Shown piece after piece: positions 43,667 through 54,206 of a stretch of DNA of 64,000 bases; positions within the stretch are counted from its first letter, which is position 1, and every line of letters starts with the position of its first letter. The stretch is from the NCBI GenBank assembly GCA_019192455.1, contig JAHCML010000003.1:995731-1059730 (forward strand), in the 5' to 3' direction. The notes under the pieces are model-generated. The model made no database searches and had not been told where the DNA came from. It saw nothing but the letters and a program-made list of their open reading frames with translations. A program made the translations under genes and the position numbers. Source of the stretch: Alphaproteobacteria bacterium SS10. GTDB taxonomy: Bacteria > Pseudomonadota > Alphaproteobacteria > TMED2.

Positions 43667-45052
43667 ATGACCGTTGAAAACTGGAACCCAAAAACCTGGC
43701 GCAACCATAAGGCGATGCAGATGCCGGACTATCCGGATCCAGCCGCCTTGCAAGCTGCTACCGACACCCTGGCCCAGCAGCCGCCACTGGTCTTTGCCGG
43801 TGAGGCCCGAAGCCTGAAGCGTGACCTTGCCCGCGTGGCGATGGGGGAGGCGTTCCTGCTTCAGGGCGGTGATTGTGCTGAGAGCTTTGCTGAGTTCAGC
43901 GCCGACAACATCCGCGACACCTTTAAGGTGCTGCTGCAGATGGCGGTTGTGCTGACCTTTGCCGGTTCCATGCCGGTTGTGAAGGTTGGGCGCCTTGCGG
44001 GTCAGTTTGCAAAGCCGCGTTCGTCTGACAATGAGACCATCGGTGATGAGACGCTGCCCAGCTATCGCGGCGACATCATCAATGCACTGCCGTTTGATGA
44101 GGCATCCCGCGTTCCCGATCCAAACCGGATGGTAAAGGCCTACCACCAGGCATCCGCCACGCTGAACCTGCTGCGTGCCTTTGCTCAGGGTGGTTTCGCC
44201 GACCTACATAAGGTTCACCAATGGAACCTGGGATTCGTCTCTGACAGCCCTGCCGGTGATCGTTATCGTGATCTCGCCAACCGTCTGGATGAGACCCTTC
44301 GCTTCATGGAAGCCTGCGGGATTACCTCAAAGACAACCCAGTCGATCCGTGAGACTGACTTCTACACCTCCCATGAAGCGCTGCTGCTGCCTTATGAGGA
44401 AGCGCTGACCCGTGTCGATAGCACCACCGGCGATTGGTACGATGTCTCCTCACACTTCCTCTGGATTGGTGAGCGGACCCGTCAGCTCGACGGTGCCCAT
44501 GTTGAGTTCCTGCGCGGGGTGAAGAACCCAATCGGCCTGAAGGTCGGCCCTACCATGACACCGGATGATCTAATGCGCATGATCCATGTGCTGAACCCGG
44601 ACAATGAGCCTGGCCGCCTAACCCTCATCACCCGTATGGGCCATGAGAAGCTGGCTGATGAGCTGCCGAAACTGGTTGAGCGTGTGCGTGATGATGGCCG
44701 CCTGGTTGTCTGGTCCTGTGACCCGATGCATGGCAACACGATTAAGGCTGAGTCTGGTTACAAAACCCGCCCGTTTGAGCGGATTATGACTGAGATTAAG
44801 GCTTTCTTTGCCGTGCACCGTGAGCTTGGTACCCATCCGGGCGGTATCCATATTGAGCTGACTGGCCAAGATGTGACCGAGTGCACCGGCGGTGCTGAGG
44901 AAATCACCGATGCCGCACTGGCCAGCCGCTATCGCACCCATTGCGATCCGCGCCTGAATGCCAATCAAGCATTGGAGATTGCGTTCCAGGTGGCTGAAGA
45001 GCTGGTGCAGGTACGTCGTCCGCAAGCCACGCCTGAGGTCGCTGCGCAATAA
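43667..45052 (+). CDS. 3-deoxy-7-phosphoheptulonate synthase, class II
   Basis: Condenses phosphoenolpyruvate and erythrose-4-phosphate, entry to the shikimate pathway. About 461 residues. The class II pattern is clear: [18 protein letters not shown], then GGDCAESF (metal Cys), PRSSDNETI-type arginine region and [11 protein letters not shown] (about 350). Class II (AroA-II, plant-like) enzymes are common in alphaproteobacteria. ATG 43667 is chosen over TTG 43652 because the residues [13 protein letters not shown] start where family members do; neither start has a strong ribosome site. Confidence 0.93.
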   Translation: MTVENWNPKTWRNHKAMQMPDYPDPAALQAATDTLAQQPPLVFAGEARSLKRDLARVAMGEAFLLQGGDCAESFAEFSADNIRDTFKVLLQMAVVLTFAGSMPVVKVGRLAGQFAKPRSSDNETIGDETLPSYRGDIINALPFDEASRVPDPNRMVKAYHQASATLNLLRAFAQGGFADLHKVHQWNLGFVSDSPAGDRYRDLANRLDETLRFMEACGITSKTTQSIRETDFYTSHEALLLPYEEALTRVDSTTGDWYDVSSHFLWIGERTRQLDGAHVEFLRGVKNPIGLKVGPTMTPDDLMRMIHVLNPDNEPGRLTLITRMGHEKLADELPKLVERVRDDGRLVVWSCDPMHGNTIKAESGYKTRPFERIMTEIKAFFAVHRELGTHPGGIHIELTGQDVTECTGGAEEITDAALASRYRTHCDPRLNANQALEIAFQVAEELVQVRRPQATPEVAAQ

Positions 45053-45094
45053 GCCACCCGGTAAAAAGGGGTAGGCATCCATTGGGAGAGGCCC

Positions 45095-46276
45095 ATGGCC
45101 GATGATGGTGCAGTAAAGCCCGAGGCAGTTGCCAATTTGAGCGCTGGCCTCGGCCACCATGACGAGGATGGTATCGGCCAATGGGCGGATACCTATTTCC
45201 GTCGCACCCGCGCGGTGATTGAGAAGTTTGGCGACCAACAGGTCACCTATGCCGTGTTCATGCGCCGTCCGGTTGTGTGTGCACCCCGCTTGGCCATCAA
45301 TTGGCTTGAGGCGGCAATGCAAGCCCGCGGCGCCAAGGTGGACGTTCAACTTCGCTATGAAGAGGGGCGTTGGGTCGGTGCCGGTGACCCGATCCTTTAT
45401 CTCACCGGTTCATTCAAGCATCTGGTCGATTGCGAAACCCAGTTCCTGATGCAGCTTGGCCCACCTTGTGTGGCGGCGGCCAACGCCTTCACCATGTGTG
45501 CCGACCTGCCAGAGGTTGCCTTCCTGGCCATGGATGCCCGCCACTGCGCAGGAACTGAGATGGCTGAGTTGATGGCCTATGCCGCCAGTGTTGGCTCAGC
45601 CCGGGCGAAGCGGAAGGCTGGCGCCAAGGGCTTTATCGGCAATGCATCAGACGCCACCGCGCATTACTTCGGTCAGGAGCATGGGCTCGGCACCATGCCG
45701 CACGCCCTGATTGGCTATGCCGGTTCCACCGTGCGTGCCGCTGAAATGTTCCACGAAACCCACCCAGAGCAGCCGCTTACCGTGCTGGTCGATTACTTCG
45801 GCCAAGAGGTGACAGACGGCCTCGAGGTTTGTCGTCGGTTCCCAGAGCTGGCTGCTGAGGGCAAGCTGGGCCTTCGCCTCGATACCTTAGGTGGCCGCTT
45901 TGTTGAGGGGCTTGACCCGCCGGCATCCTATGCCGTGTTGGAGCGCAATGCGCCGGCCGCACTCCGTGGTTATCACCCGGAGAGTGAGATTAAGCATCTG
46001 ATTGGTACTGGCGTTAGCGCCGCTGCCATCTGGCATATGCGTGAGCGCTTGAATGAGGCCGGGTTTGATCAGGTGAAGATCGTTGCCTCCTCAGGCTTCA
46101 GCCCGGAGAAATGCCGGATTATGAAGGAAGCCAACGCGCCGATTGATGTGATTGGGACCGGTTCCTTCCTACCGTCGAAATGGTCTGAGACCTACGCCAC
46201 CGCCGATATCATCGAATATGATGGCGAGCGGCGGGTTAAGACGGGCCGTGAGTTCTTGTTCCCACGCCAGGGTTGA
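45095..46276 (+). CDS. pncB: Nicotinate phosphoribosyltransferase
   Basis: Converts nicotinate and PRPP to nicotinate mononucleotide, first step of the Preiss-Handler NAD salvage route. 393 residues. YFRRTRAVIEKFGDQQVTY near the start and the ASSGFSPEKCR and GTGSFLP motifs near the end match the family. The gene is followed after 8 bases by nadE, so the pair spans salvage and final amidation. GGGAGAGG ribosome site before the ATG. Confidence 0.93.
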   Translation: MADDGAVKPEAVANLSAGLGHHDEDGIGQWADTYFRRTRAVIEKFGDQQVTYAVFMRRPVVCAPRLAINWLEAAMQARGAKVDVQLRYEEGRWVGAGDPILYLTGSFKHLVDCETQFLMQLGPPCVAAANAFTMCADLPEVAFLAMDARHCAGTEMAELMAYAASVGSARAKRKAGAKGFIGNASDATAHYFGQEHGLGTMPHALIGYAGSTVRAAEMFHETHPEQPLTVLVDYFGQEVTDGLEVCRRFPELAAEGKLGLRLDTLGGRFVEGLDPPASYAVLERNAPAALRGYHPESEIKHLIGTGVSAAAIWHMRERLNEAGFDQVKIVASSGFSPEKCRIMKEANAPIDVIGTGSFLPSKWSETYATADIIEYDGERRVKTGREFLFPRQG

Positions 46277-46284
46277 GAGGGATA

Positions 46285-47985
46285 ATGGCGGCGGTTGATC
46301 AGCTTCGCATTGGCTTGGCCCAGATAAACCCCACCGTTGGGGATCTGCCGGGTAACCTGACCCTGTTGCGGGAGGCTCGATCCGCCCTGCGTGATGCTGA
46401 TCTGGTGATCACGCCTGAGCTCTCCGTCGCGGGCTATTTCCCAGAAGACCTTATCGATCGCCCCGGCTTTACCGCTGACTGTATGGCCGCGGTTGAAGAA
46501 TTAGCGGGTGAAACCGCCGATGGTGGCCCGGCGATTGTCGTTGGCAGCCCCTGGCATGAGGGGGATCAGACCTATAATGCCGTGCTGCTATTGGATGCGG
46601 GACGAATTGCCGGGAAGCGGTTTAAGCACCACCTGCCAAATTATGGCGTCTTTGATGATCAGCGGAACTTCGTGCCCGGCGACATGCAGGGACCAGTTAA
46701 CTTCCGCGGCGTGCCGCTGGGTCTCACCGTCTGTGAGGATATCTGGTTTGAAGATCTCGTCGAGACGCTGGAAGAGAGCGGCGCCGAGATCATAATCGCC
46801 ACCAATGGCAGCCCCTATGAGGATGGCCGAACCGGCCACCGGATTGAGCGGGTTGCCGTGCCACGGGTGTCCGAAAGCGGCTTGCCACTGGTTTATGTGA
46901 ACCAAGTGGGTGGTCAGGATGAGGTTGTCTATGACGGAGCTTCATTCGTCCTGAACGCTGATTGTCGCCCGGTTCACCAATTACCATCGTTTGAGACGAG
47001 CTTCCGGGTAACCGAGTGGCGTCGCGATGATGCGGGCAAATGGCAATGCAGCCCTGGCGAGATTGTGAAACCGCCAGAAGGGGTGGCAGCGACCTATCAG
47101 GCCGTGACCTTAGGCTTACGTGATTACATCACTAAAAATGGCTTCCCCGGTGTGGTGCTTGGCCTGTCCGGCGGGATCGACAGTGCGTTAAGTGCGGCCA
47201 TCGCAGTCGACGCGCTGGGCGCGGAGCGGGTGCACGGTATCCTCATGCCATCGCCATATTCCTCCGATGGTAGCATCGATGATTCCAAATCATTGGCTGA
47301 GGCCCTGGGCATTCGCCATGACATGGTCGCCATCGGCCCAGGCATGGATGCGGTTGATACCATGCTGGGTGAGTTATTTGCCGGGACCGAGGCCGGGGTA
47401 ACGGAAGAGAACATCCAATCCCGCCTGCGTGGCCTGACCCTGATGGCCATATCAAACAAGTTCGGCGCCATGGTGCTGACCACCGGGAATAAGTCAGAAA
47501 TGGCGGTAGGGTATGCCACGCTCTACGGTGATATGTCCGGTGGTTTCAATGCCTTAAAGGATGTCTATAAGACCCGAGTTTACGAAATGGCGCGTTGGCG
47601 TAATGCGGCTAAACCCGCCGATGCCATGGGGCCTGAAGGGATCGTTATACCGGTCGCCACCATTGAAAAGCCTCCGAGTGCAGAGCTGCGCCCGGATCAA
47701 ACTGATCAGGACAGCCTCCCGGATTACGACGTCCTGGATGCCATCCTGATGGGCATCATTGAGGGGCAGCAGACCATCGAGGAACTCACTGCCGCCGGTC
47801 ATGACCGGGAGACGGTTATCCGGGTTTGGCAGCTGCTTGAACGCTCAGAATACAAGCGCCGACAATCTGCACCTGGGGTGAAGGTATCGCCCCGTGCCTT
47901 TGGTCGTGAGCGGCGGTATCCGATCACCAATGGCTACCGTGCCGACATGCTCGCCAAGCGTGGGCAGGAGACTGCAGCGGAGTAG
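46285..47985 (+). CDS. nadE: NAD+ synthetase, glutamine-dependent
   Basis: Amidates nicotinate adenine dinucleotide to NAD+. 566 residues, two domains: an N-terminal nitrilase-type glutaminase (about 1-260) with catalytic Glu (PELSVAGY), Lys region and Cys (TVCEDIWFED), and a C-terminal synthetase with the ATP-pyrophosphatase loop LGLSGGIDSAL (about 292-302) and TTGNKSEMAVGYATLYGD. ATG 46285 follows AGAGGGAT and is preferred to the TTG at 46273. Co-transcribed with pncB. Confidence 0.95.
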   Translation: MAAVDQLRIGLAQINPTVGDLPGNLTLLREARSALRDADLVITPELSVAGYFPEDLIDRPGFTADCMAAVEELAGETADGGPAIVVGSPWHEGDQTYNAVLLLDAGRIAGKRFKHHLPNYGVFDDQRNFVPGDMQGPVNFRGVPLGLTVCEDIWFEDLVETLEESGAEIIIATNGSPYEDGRTGHRIERVAVPRVSESGLPLVYVNQVGGQDEVVYDGASFVLNADCRPVHQLPSFETSFRVTEWRRDDAGKWQCSPGEIVKPPEGVAATYQAVTLGLRDYITKNGFPGVVLGLSGGIDSALSAAIAVDALGAERVHGILMPSPYSSDGSIDDSKSLAEALGIRHDMVAIGPGMDAVDTMLGELFAGTEAGVTEENIQSRLRGLTLMAISNKFGAMVLTTGNKSEMAVGYATLYGDMSGGFNALKDVYKTRVYEMARWRNAAKPADAMGPEGIVIPVATIEKPPSAELRPDQTDQDSLPDYDVLDAILMGIIEGQQTIEELTAAGHDRETVIRVWQLLERSEYKRRQSAPGVKVSPRAFGRERRYPITNGYRADMLAKRGQETAAE

Positions 47986-48098
47986 GGGCAGCAATGCCTA
48001 CCTTTACCCCATCTTTCCCTTGCGAAATTTGGCTATCGGCGTAGTCTGCGCGGCCTATCCATAATTCAAGTTTTCTGCTGTTTTGAAGGACGCGGTTC

Positions 48099-49463
48099 AT
48101 GTCCAGCAATGTGCGTGTGCGCTTCGCCCCCAGCCCCACGGGTAACATCCATGTGGGGAATGTGCGGCCAGCCCTAATCAATTGGCTCTTCGCCCGGAAA
48201 GCCGGTGGCGAATTCCTATTCCGTTTGGACGACACCGATGACGAGCGGTCCAAGCAGGAATATGCCGACAACATCGCCCGCGACCTGGAATGGCTGGGCC
48301 TGACCTGGGACAGCTTTGCCAAACAAAGCGACCGCATGGATCGGTACGAGCTGGCAAAGCAGTATCTGATCGAAGCTGGACGCCTATATCCCTGTTACGA
48401 AACACCGGATGAGCTCTCGCTTAAGCGGAAGAGCTTGCTGTCCCGTGGCAAGCCGCCAATCTACGACCGTGCTGCGCTACGCCTAACCGATGAGGATAAG
48501 GCAGCGTATGAAGCTGAGGGCCGTAAGCCGCATTGGCGCTTCAAGCTAGAGCATGCGCCGATTGAGTGGCATGACCTCGGTCATGGCGATCTGCGCTTTA
48601 AAGGCGAGGATCTGACCGATCCCGTGCTTTTCCGTGAGGATGGCCGCCCAATCTATACCATCAGCTCGGTCGTTGATGATCTGGAGCTAGAGGTCACCCA
48701 TGTGATCCGTGGCGATGACCACATCGCTAACACGGCTGTGCAGAAGCAACTGATGGAAGCGCTGATCCCCCATTGTGGTGGGGCGGTGCCGGAGTTTGCG
48801 CATCTGCCGCTCTTGGTTGCAGCCAATGGTGAGAAGCTATCGAAACGTACCGGTGCCCTCAGTGTCGCCGATATGCGTGCCGATGCTGGTATTGAGCCGA
48901 TGGCGGTCCTAAGCCTGCTGGCCAAGCTTGGCACCTCTGACCCAATTGAGGCGCGGGCGACCATGGACCAGCTAATTGAGGAGTTCGACATCTCGAAATT
49001 CTCAAAAGCGACCCCACGTTTTGATCCAGAGGAAGTCAAACGGCTAACCATTAAGCTGATCCAGGATATGCCGTTTGAGGCGGTGAAGGAGAAGTTGGCC
49101 GGTCGTGATGGGTTCCCTGAGTTTGACCAAGGGTTCTGGGAGGCTGTGCGCCCGAACTTGGAAAGCTTGGACGACATCACCGAATGGCACCGGGTTGCTA
49201 ATGGCCCGGTTGAGCCGGTGATTGAAGATGCCGAGTTTGCCAAGCAAGCGGCAGATTTAGCACCCGATGGCCCATGGTCTGAGGCAACCTGGCCGGAATG
49301 GATCGGCAAGGTCAAAGAGGCAAGCGGCCGAAAGGGCAAGGCGCTCTTTATGCCGCTGCGTAAGGCATTGACGGGCATGGAACATGGCCCAGAACTGCAA
49401 GTCTTGTTACCCTTGATCGGACGCGACCGTGCGTTGGCCCGATTGAAAGGTGAAGCGAGCTAA
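48099..49463 (+). CDS. gltX: Glutamyl-tRNA synthetase
   Basis: Charges tRNA-Glu (in alphaproteobacteria often also tRNA-Gln for later amidation). 454 residues. The HIGH-type motif appears as HVGN within PSPTGNIHVGN (about residues 10-20) and the KMSKS-type loop as KLSKRTG. Alphaproteobacteria usually carry two gltX genes, so this may be one of a pair. It heads a closely spaced set with cysS, cimA and trmJ. AAGGACG ribosome site. Confidence 0.95.
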   Translation: MSSNVRVRFAPSPTGNIHVGNVRPALINWLFARKAGGEFLFRLDDTDDERSKQEYADNIARDLEWLGLTWDSFAKQSDRMDRYELAKQYLIEAGRLYPCYETPDELSLKRKSLLSRGKPPIYDRAALRLTDEDKAAYEAEGRKPHWRFKLEHAPIEWHDLGHGDLRFKGEDLTDPVLFREDGRPIYTISSVVDDLELEVTHVIRGDDHIANTAVQKQLMEALIPHCGGAVPEFAHLPLLVAANGEKLSKRTGALSVADMRADAGIEPMAVLSLLAKLGTSDPIEARATMDQLIEEFDISKFSKATPRFDPEEVKRLTIKLIQDMPFEAVKEKLAGRDGFPEFDQGFWEAVRPNLESLDDITEWHRVANGPVEPVIEDAEFAKQAADLAPDGPWSEATWPEWIGKVKEASGRKGKALFMPLRKALTGMEHGPELQVLLPLIGRDRALARLKGEAS

Positions 49464-49474
49464 AACGAGTGAAG

Positions 49475-50866
49475 ATGATGGATATTCAGTTCCACAACAC
49501 AATGACCCGCCAGAAAGAACGGTTTGAGCCGTTCGACCCTAAGAATGTGCGGATGTATGTGTGTGGGCCGACGGTCTATGACTTCGCTCATATTGGCAAT
49601 GCGCGGCCGGTGGTCGTGTTTGACGTGGTGTTCCGCCTGCTTCAGCAGGTGTTCTCCGGCGTTACCTATGTTCGGAACATTACCGACATCGATGACAAAA
49701 TCATGGATGCGGCCAAAACCACGGGTGAGAGCATTGATGAGCTGACCACCCGGACGGCTGACCAGTTCCATGAAGATATGGCGGCACTCGGCACCTTACT
49801 GCCATCCCATGAACCGCGGGCGACCGAGTATGTTGATAAGATGCTCACCATCATCGATCAGCTGATGAAGGATGGGCATGCCTATGAAGCAGAGGGTCAC
49901 GTGCTGTTCCACGTGCCGTCCATGCCGAATTATGGCCGCCTATCGAAGCTGGATCGCGATGGCCAGATTGCTGGTGCACGGGTTGAGGTCGCCCCTTACA
50001 AGCGCGACCCGGCTGACTTCGTGATGTGGAAGCCATCAACCGACGAGCAGCCCGGCTGGGATAGCCCCTATGGCCGTGGTCGCCCCGGTTGGCATATTGA
50101 GTGCTCTGCCATGTCGGAGGCCTTGCTCGGCCTGCCATTTGATATCCATGCCGGCGGGCAGGACCTGATCTTCCCGCACCATGAGAACGAGATTGCGCAG
50201 ACCACCTGCTCGGCAAAGATCGACACTATGGCGCGCTACTGGATGCACAATGGCTATCTGCAGGTGAATGGCGAGAAGATGTCCAAGTCGCTTGGCAACT
50301 TCTACACCGTTCGTGAGCTGCTGGATGATTTCCGGGGTGAGGAGATCCGCTTCACGCTGCTCTCAACCCATTATCGCTCACCGCTCGACTTCACCAAGGA
50401 TGGTTTGCGTCAGTCTCGTGCCGCGCTTGATCGCCTGTACAGCGCTCTGCGCGATGCTAGCGATGTGGCCGTTGACGAGCTGCCAGCACCGCCATCGGAT
50501 GTGATGGAAGCACTAGCCGATGATCTGAACACGCCCTTGGCAATAAGTCGTTTGCACGCATTGGCTGCGACCTTGAACAAGGCGGAAGATGATGCGGCTA
50601 AGCTGAAGGCGAAGGGCGAGTTGTTGGCAGCAGCGGATGTCATGGGCCTCCTGCAGAGCGATGCAGAAGCCTGGGCGAAATGGCAGCCAAGAACTCGGAC
50701 TGGTGGTCTGGACGATCAGGCGATTGAGCAGATGATTGCGGACCGTCTGGCGGCACGCGATGCCCGTGATTTTGCCAAGGCTGATGAAATTCGCGACAGC
50801 CTAACCAATCAAGGCATCGTTCTGGAGGATGGCCCTGAAGGTACCCGCTGGAAGCGTGCCGGCTAA
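49475..50866 (+). CDS. cysS: Cysteinyl-tRNA synthetase
   Basis: Charges tRNA-Cys. About 463 residues. The HIGH motif is in YDFAHIGNARP, the zinc ligand Cys in MYVCGPTVYD, and KMSKS in EKMSKSLGN (about 265-273). It begins 11 bases after the gltX stop. ATGs at 49475 and 49478 are both possible (MMDIQ or MDIQ), with little to choose between them; a GTG at 49469 is less likely. Confidence 0.95.
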   Translation: MMDIQFHNTMTRQKERFEPFDPKNVRMYVCGPTVYDFAHIGNARPVVVFDVVFRLLQQVFSGVTYVRNITDIDDKIMDAAKTTGESIDELTTRTADQFHEDMAALGTLLPSHEPRATEYVDKMLTIIDQLMKDGHAYEAEGHVLFHVPSMPNYGRLSKLDRDGQIAGARVEVAPYKRDPADFVMWKPSTDEQPGWDSPYGRGRPGWHIECSAMSEALLGLPFDIHAGGQDLIFPHHENEIAQTTCSAKIDTMARYWMHNGYLQVNGEKMSKSLGNFYTVRELLDDFRGEEIRFTLLSTHYRSPLDFTKDGLRQSRAALDRLYSALRDASDVAVDELPAPPSDVMEALADDLNTPLAISRLHALAATLNKAEDDAAKLKAKGELLAAADVMGLLQSDAEAWAKWQPRTRTGGLDDQAIEQMIADRLAARDARDFAKADEIRDSLTNQGIVLEDGPEGTRWKRAG

Positions 50867-50881
50867 AGGTAAGCGGTTTTG

Positions 50882-52528
50882 ATGAGTACCGGCGATTACA
50901 TCACGCTGTATGACACCACGCTGCGCGATGGTGCGCAGACGCAGGGCGTTGATTTCAGCGTGGCCGATAAGCAGGCCATCGCGGAGGCGTTGGACAGCTT
51001 GCGCATCGATTACGTTGAAGGCGGTTGGCCCGGCGCCAACCCCACTGACGATGCCTTCTTCGCTAACCCGCCAGCGTTAAAGCACGCAACCTTCCTACCG
51101 TTTGGGATGACCCGGCGGGATGGTCGCTCCGCTTCCAACGACCCTGGCCTGAACGCCGTGCTGGATGCGGCGGGTAAGGCGGCGTGTCTGGTCGGCAAGA
51201 CCTGGGATTTCCACGTCGATGTGGCGCTGGGGATTGAACGGGATGACAACCTCCGCCTGATCCGTGAGAGCTTTGAAGAGATCAAGGGCAGGGGGCTTGC
51301 AGGTATCTTCGACGCCGAGCATTTCTTCGATGGCTATAAGGCCAATCGGGATTATGCCTTGGCGTGTTTGCAGGCGGCCGCTGATGGCGGGGCCGAATGG
51401 CTTGTCCTCTGTGACACCAATGGCGGCACATTGCCGGATGAGGTTGAGCGGATCGTTGGTGAGGTGCGCGAGGCGCTGCCGGATGCCAAGCTCGGGATTC
51501 ATGCCCATGATGATACTGACAATGCAGTTGCCAACTCGCTAGCTGCGGTGCGTGCCGGCGCCCGGATGATCCAGGGAACCCTGAATGGCCTGGGTGAGCG
51601 CTGCGGTAATGCCAATCTGATCTCATTGATACCAACCCTGACGATGAAGATGGGCTATCGCTGCGGGGTTGAGGCTGAGCAGATGGGCGAACTGGTTAAG
51701 GTCAGCCGCATGCTGGATGAACGGCTCAACCGCGCATCCCAACGCAACGCTGCCTATGTCGGGGAGAGCGCCTTTGCCCATAAGGGTGGCTTGCACGTCT
51801 CCGCCATTGCGAAGGACCCATCATCTTACGAGCACATTGACCCAGCGTTGGTCGGTAACGCGCGCACCGTGGTCATGTCCGACCAGGCTGGCCGCGCCAA
51901 TGTGCTGGAACGCCTCGCGCGTTTAGGCATTGAGGTTGATCGCAAAGACCCCGCCATTGCCAAGCTGGTGGATCAAGTTAAGGAAAATGAGTTCAGCGGC
52001 TACGCTTATGACACCGCTGAGGCGAGCTTTGAATTGCTCGCCCGCCGTGCCTTGGGTGAGGTGCCAGAGTATTTCGCCCTCAGCTCTTTCCGGGTGATTG
52101 ATGAGCGGCGCTATAACGCGAAGGGTGAGCTGGTCACCATGTCAGAGGCGACCATTAAGGTTGTGGTCAATGATGAAGACCATGCCGTGGTGGCCGAGGG
52201 TAATGGTCCGGTAAACGCGTTGGATCAGGCACTGCGCAAGGCGCTGATCCATGATTATCCTGTGCTTGAGGGTGTTGAGCTGATTGATTACCGCGTGCGG
52301 ATCATCGACCCAACCGATCATGGCGCCAAAAGCGGTACCGATGCGGTCACCCGCGTGTTGATTGAGAGTGCGGATAATCACGGCCACAAATGGCGGACCG
52401 TTGGGGTGTCAGGCAATATCATCGATGCCTCCTACAATGCCCTTTACGATGGCCTCTGCTACTATATGTTCCGCCGGGACCAACAATCCAAGAACCAACA
52501 AAACCCGGCGAAGACCGAGGCTATATGA
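50882..52528 (+). CDS. cimA: (R)-citramalate synthase
   Basis: Condenses pyruvate and acetyl-CoA to citramalate, a threonine-independent route to isoleucine. 548 residues. LYDTTLRDGAQTQG and GGWPGANPTDDAFF (rather than the LeuA pattern) and the HAHDDTDNAVANS metal site point to CimA. The C-terminal LeuA-type regulatory dimer domain (about 395-520) suggests end-product feedback. Isopropylmalate or homocitrate synthase is less likely. Its TGA overlaps the trmJ ATG (ATGA). Confidence 0.88.
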   Translation: MSTGDYITLYDTTLRDGAQTQGVDFSVADKQAIAEALDSLRIDYVEGGWPGANPTDDAFFANPPALKHATFLPFGMTRRDGRSASNDPGLNAVLDAAGKAACLVGKTWDFHVDVALGIERDDNLRLIRESFEEIKGRGLAGIFDAEHFFDGYKANRDYALACLQAAADGGAEWLVLCDTNGGTLPDEVERIVGEVREALPDAKLGIHAHDDTDNAVANSLAAVRAGARMIQGTLNGLGERCGNANLISLIPTLTMKMGYRCGVEAEQMGELVKVSRMLDERLNRASQRNAAYVGESAFAHKGGLHVSAIAKDPSSYEHIDPALVGNARTVVMSDQAGRANVLERLARLGIEVDRKDPAIAKLVDQVKENEFSGYAYDTAEASFELLARRALGEVPEYFALSSFRVIDERRYNAKGELVTMSEATIKVVVNDEDHAVVAEGNGPVNALDQALRKALIHDYPVLEGVELIDYRVRIIDPTDHGAKSGTDAVTRVLIESADNHGHKWRTVGVSGNIIDASYNALYDGLCYYMFRRDQQSKNQQNPAKTEAI

Positions 52529-53325
52529 CCGACGAACAGGCGGGCCCCTCCCAACCGCCACTAATTGCCCCTGTTATCATTCTGGTTGGCCCACAGATGG
52601 GCGAGAATATCGGCGCCTGCGCCCGCGCGATGAAGAACTGCGCCGTGCGTGAGCTTCGGCTGGTGAACCCACGCGATGGCTGGCCCAACCCCGCGGCGGA
52701 TGCCATCTCGGCTGGTGCCGACGATATTCTCAAGAAGGCAAAGGTGTTCAGCTCGACGAGAGAGGCGCTTGCTGATTTGCAGCGGGTCTACGCCACCACG
52801 GCCCGTATTCGGCACATGACGAAGCCAGTGGTGACGCCACGCCGCGCCGCTCTAGAGAGTGCAGCGTCCTCCGGTCGGGGGGAGTTGGTGGGCATTCTGT
52901 TCGGACCAGAGAACTCAGGCCTCGATAATGAGGATGTGGCACTGGCAGATGCGCTGGTGAATGTGCCGTTAAACCCGGATTTTAGCTCACTGAACCTGGC
53001 TCAGGCCGTCTTAATCATGTGCTATGAATGGTTCCAGGCCACGGCGGAAACCCCATCCCGTTACATTCAGCGCAAGCGGGACGAGCAAGATAATCCGCCG
53101 CGTCGCGAAAGCCTGGATATGCTGTTCGATAAGCTTATCGCCTTGCTCGATGATCGTGGCTATTTCCGGAGCCCAGACATGCGGGAAACCCTGGTTATCA
53201 GCATCCGAAACATGATCCAGCGGATGGAGCCAACCGAGCAGGATATCAGTAGTTTGCACGGTTTCATCGTCGGGCTGTCACGCCCGCCGATTTCGGCAGA
53301 AGAAACCAGCGCGTCTGATAATTGA
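52525..53325 (+). CDS. trmJ: tRNA (cytidine/uridine-2'-O-)-methyltransferase TrmJ
   Basis: SPOUT methyltransferase that modifies the 2'-OH at position 32 of tRNAs. 266 residues. ATG 52525 overlaps the cimA stop and is preferred to the in-frame GTG/ATG codons upstream in cimA. The knot motifs are VGPQMGENIGACARAMKNC (about 23-41), FGPENSGLDNEDV (about 129-141) and NPDFSSLNLAQAV (about 152-164). The C-terminal helical tail is as in TrmJ. Last of the gltX-cysS-cimA-trmJ series. Confidence 0.9.
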   Translation: MTDEQAGPSQPPLIAPVIILVGPQMGENIGACARAMKNCAVRELRLVNPRDGWPNPAADAISAGADDILKKAKVFSSTREALADLQRVYATTARIRHMTKPVVTPRRAALESAASSGRGELVGILFGPENSGLDNEDVALADALVNVPLNPDFSSLNLAQAVLIMCYEWFQATAETPSRYIQRKRDEQDNPPRRESLDMLFDKLIALLDDRGYFRSPDMRETLVISIRNMIQRMEPTEQDISSLHGFIVGLSRPPISAEETSASDN

Positions 53326-53513
53326 CTTTATGGCCGCAATGGCTATATTCCGCGGCATTCCTGAGAATGTGGATGTGGTTATCACCGGTGCTTGACGGTC
53401 CGGCTCGCCATGTCACGCCGCCGGGCCGAGTTGTTTCGGAGCGGGTCGGACTAATCGGGACCACCAAAGGCTGGATAGTTTGAAACTCTAGCCTGTTATC
53501 GAGAGTACATGAA

Positions 53514-54128
53514 ATGAACCGTCGTCAGACACCTAAGCATAAGATTGACCGCCGCCTTGGCGTGAACCTCTGGGGTCGCCCGAAGAGCCCAGTAAACCGC
53601 CGCGAATACGGTCCTGGCCAACACGGCCAACGTCGTAAGAAGCCTTCGGACTTCGGCATTCAGCTGATGGCCAAGCAGAAGCTGAAGGGCTACTACGGCA
53701 ATGTTGGTGAGAAGCAATTCCGCAAATACTATCAGGACGCGACCCGCCGCCGCGGTGATACCGCTGAGAACCTGATTGAGATCCTAGAGCGTCGCCTCGA
53801 CATGGTCGTTTATCGCATGAAATTCGTGCCGACCATCTTCGCTGCACGCCAGTTCGTGAACCACGGCCACATCCGTGTGAACGGTCAAAAGGTCAACATC
53901 CCGTCCTACATGGTTAAAGACGGCGATGTGATTGAGATCAAAGAAAAGTCACGTGAGCTGCCGCTGGTGCTCGATGCCCAGGCCCTGCAAGAGCGTGACG
54001 TTCCTGAGTATCTGGAAATGGACAGCAAGGGTGTCAAAGGCACCTTCGTTCGCGGCCCACAAATGGCTGACGTTCCATACCCAGTTCAAATGGAACCAAA
54101 CCTGGTCATTGAGTACTACTCACGTTAA
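53514..54128 (+). CDS. rpsD: 30S ribosomal protein S4
   Basis: Primary-binding protein of the small subunit, 204 residues. It shows the alphaproteobacterial N-terminus ([20 protein letters not shown]) and the S4 RNA-binding domain with [17 protein letters not shown] (about 117-133). It stands alone, outside a ribosomal operon, as is usual in alphaproteobacteria. A strong terminator follows. The 188-base leader may hold its own promoter and an autoregulatory structure, but I cannot define one. Confidence 0.97.
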   Translation: MNRRQTPKHKIDRRLGVNLWGRPKSPVNRREYGPGQHGQRRKKPSDFGIQLMAKQKLKGYYGNVGEKQFRKYYQDATRRRGDTAENLIEILERRLDMVVYRMKFVPTIFAARQFVNHGHIRVNGQKVNIPSYMVKDGDVIEIKEKSRELPLVLDAQALQERDVPEYLEMDSKGVKGTFVRGPQMADVPYPVQMEPNLVIEYYSR

Positions 54129-54155
54129 TCCAGGCTCTTCATTGAGATACGCAAG

Positions 54156-54190
54156 AAGGCCGGTGGCAAATGCCCCGGCCTTTTTCTTTG
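54156..54190 (+). terminator. Intrinsic terminator of rpsD
   Basis: AAGGCCGG (54156-54163) pairs with CCGGCCTT (54175-54182). The inner GGC/GCC extends the stem and TTTTTCTTTG follows. Confidence 0.9.
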
Positions 54191-54206
54191 CTTTGTCGTT
54201 GTCTTG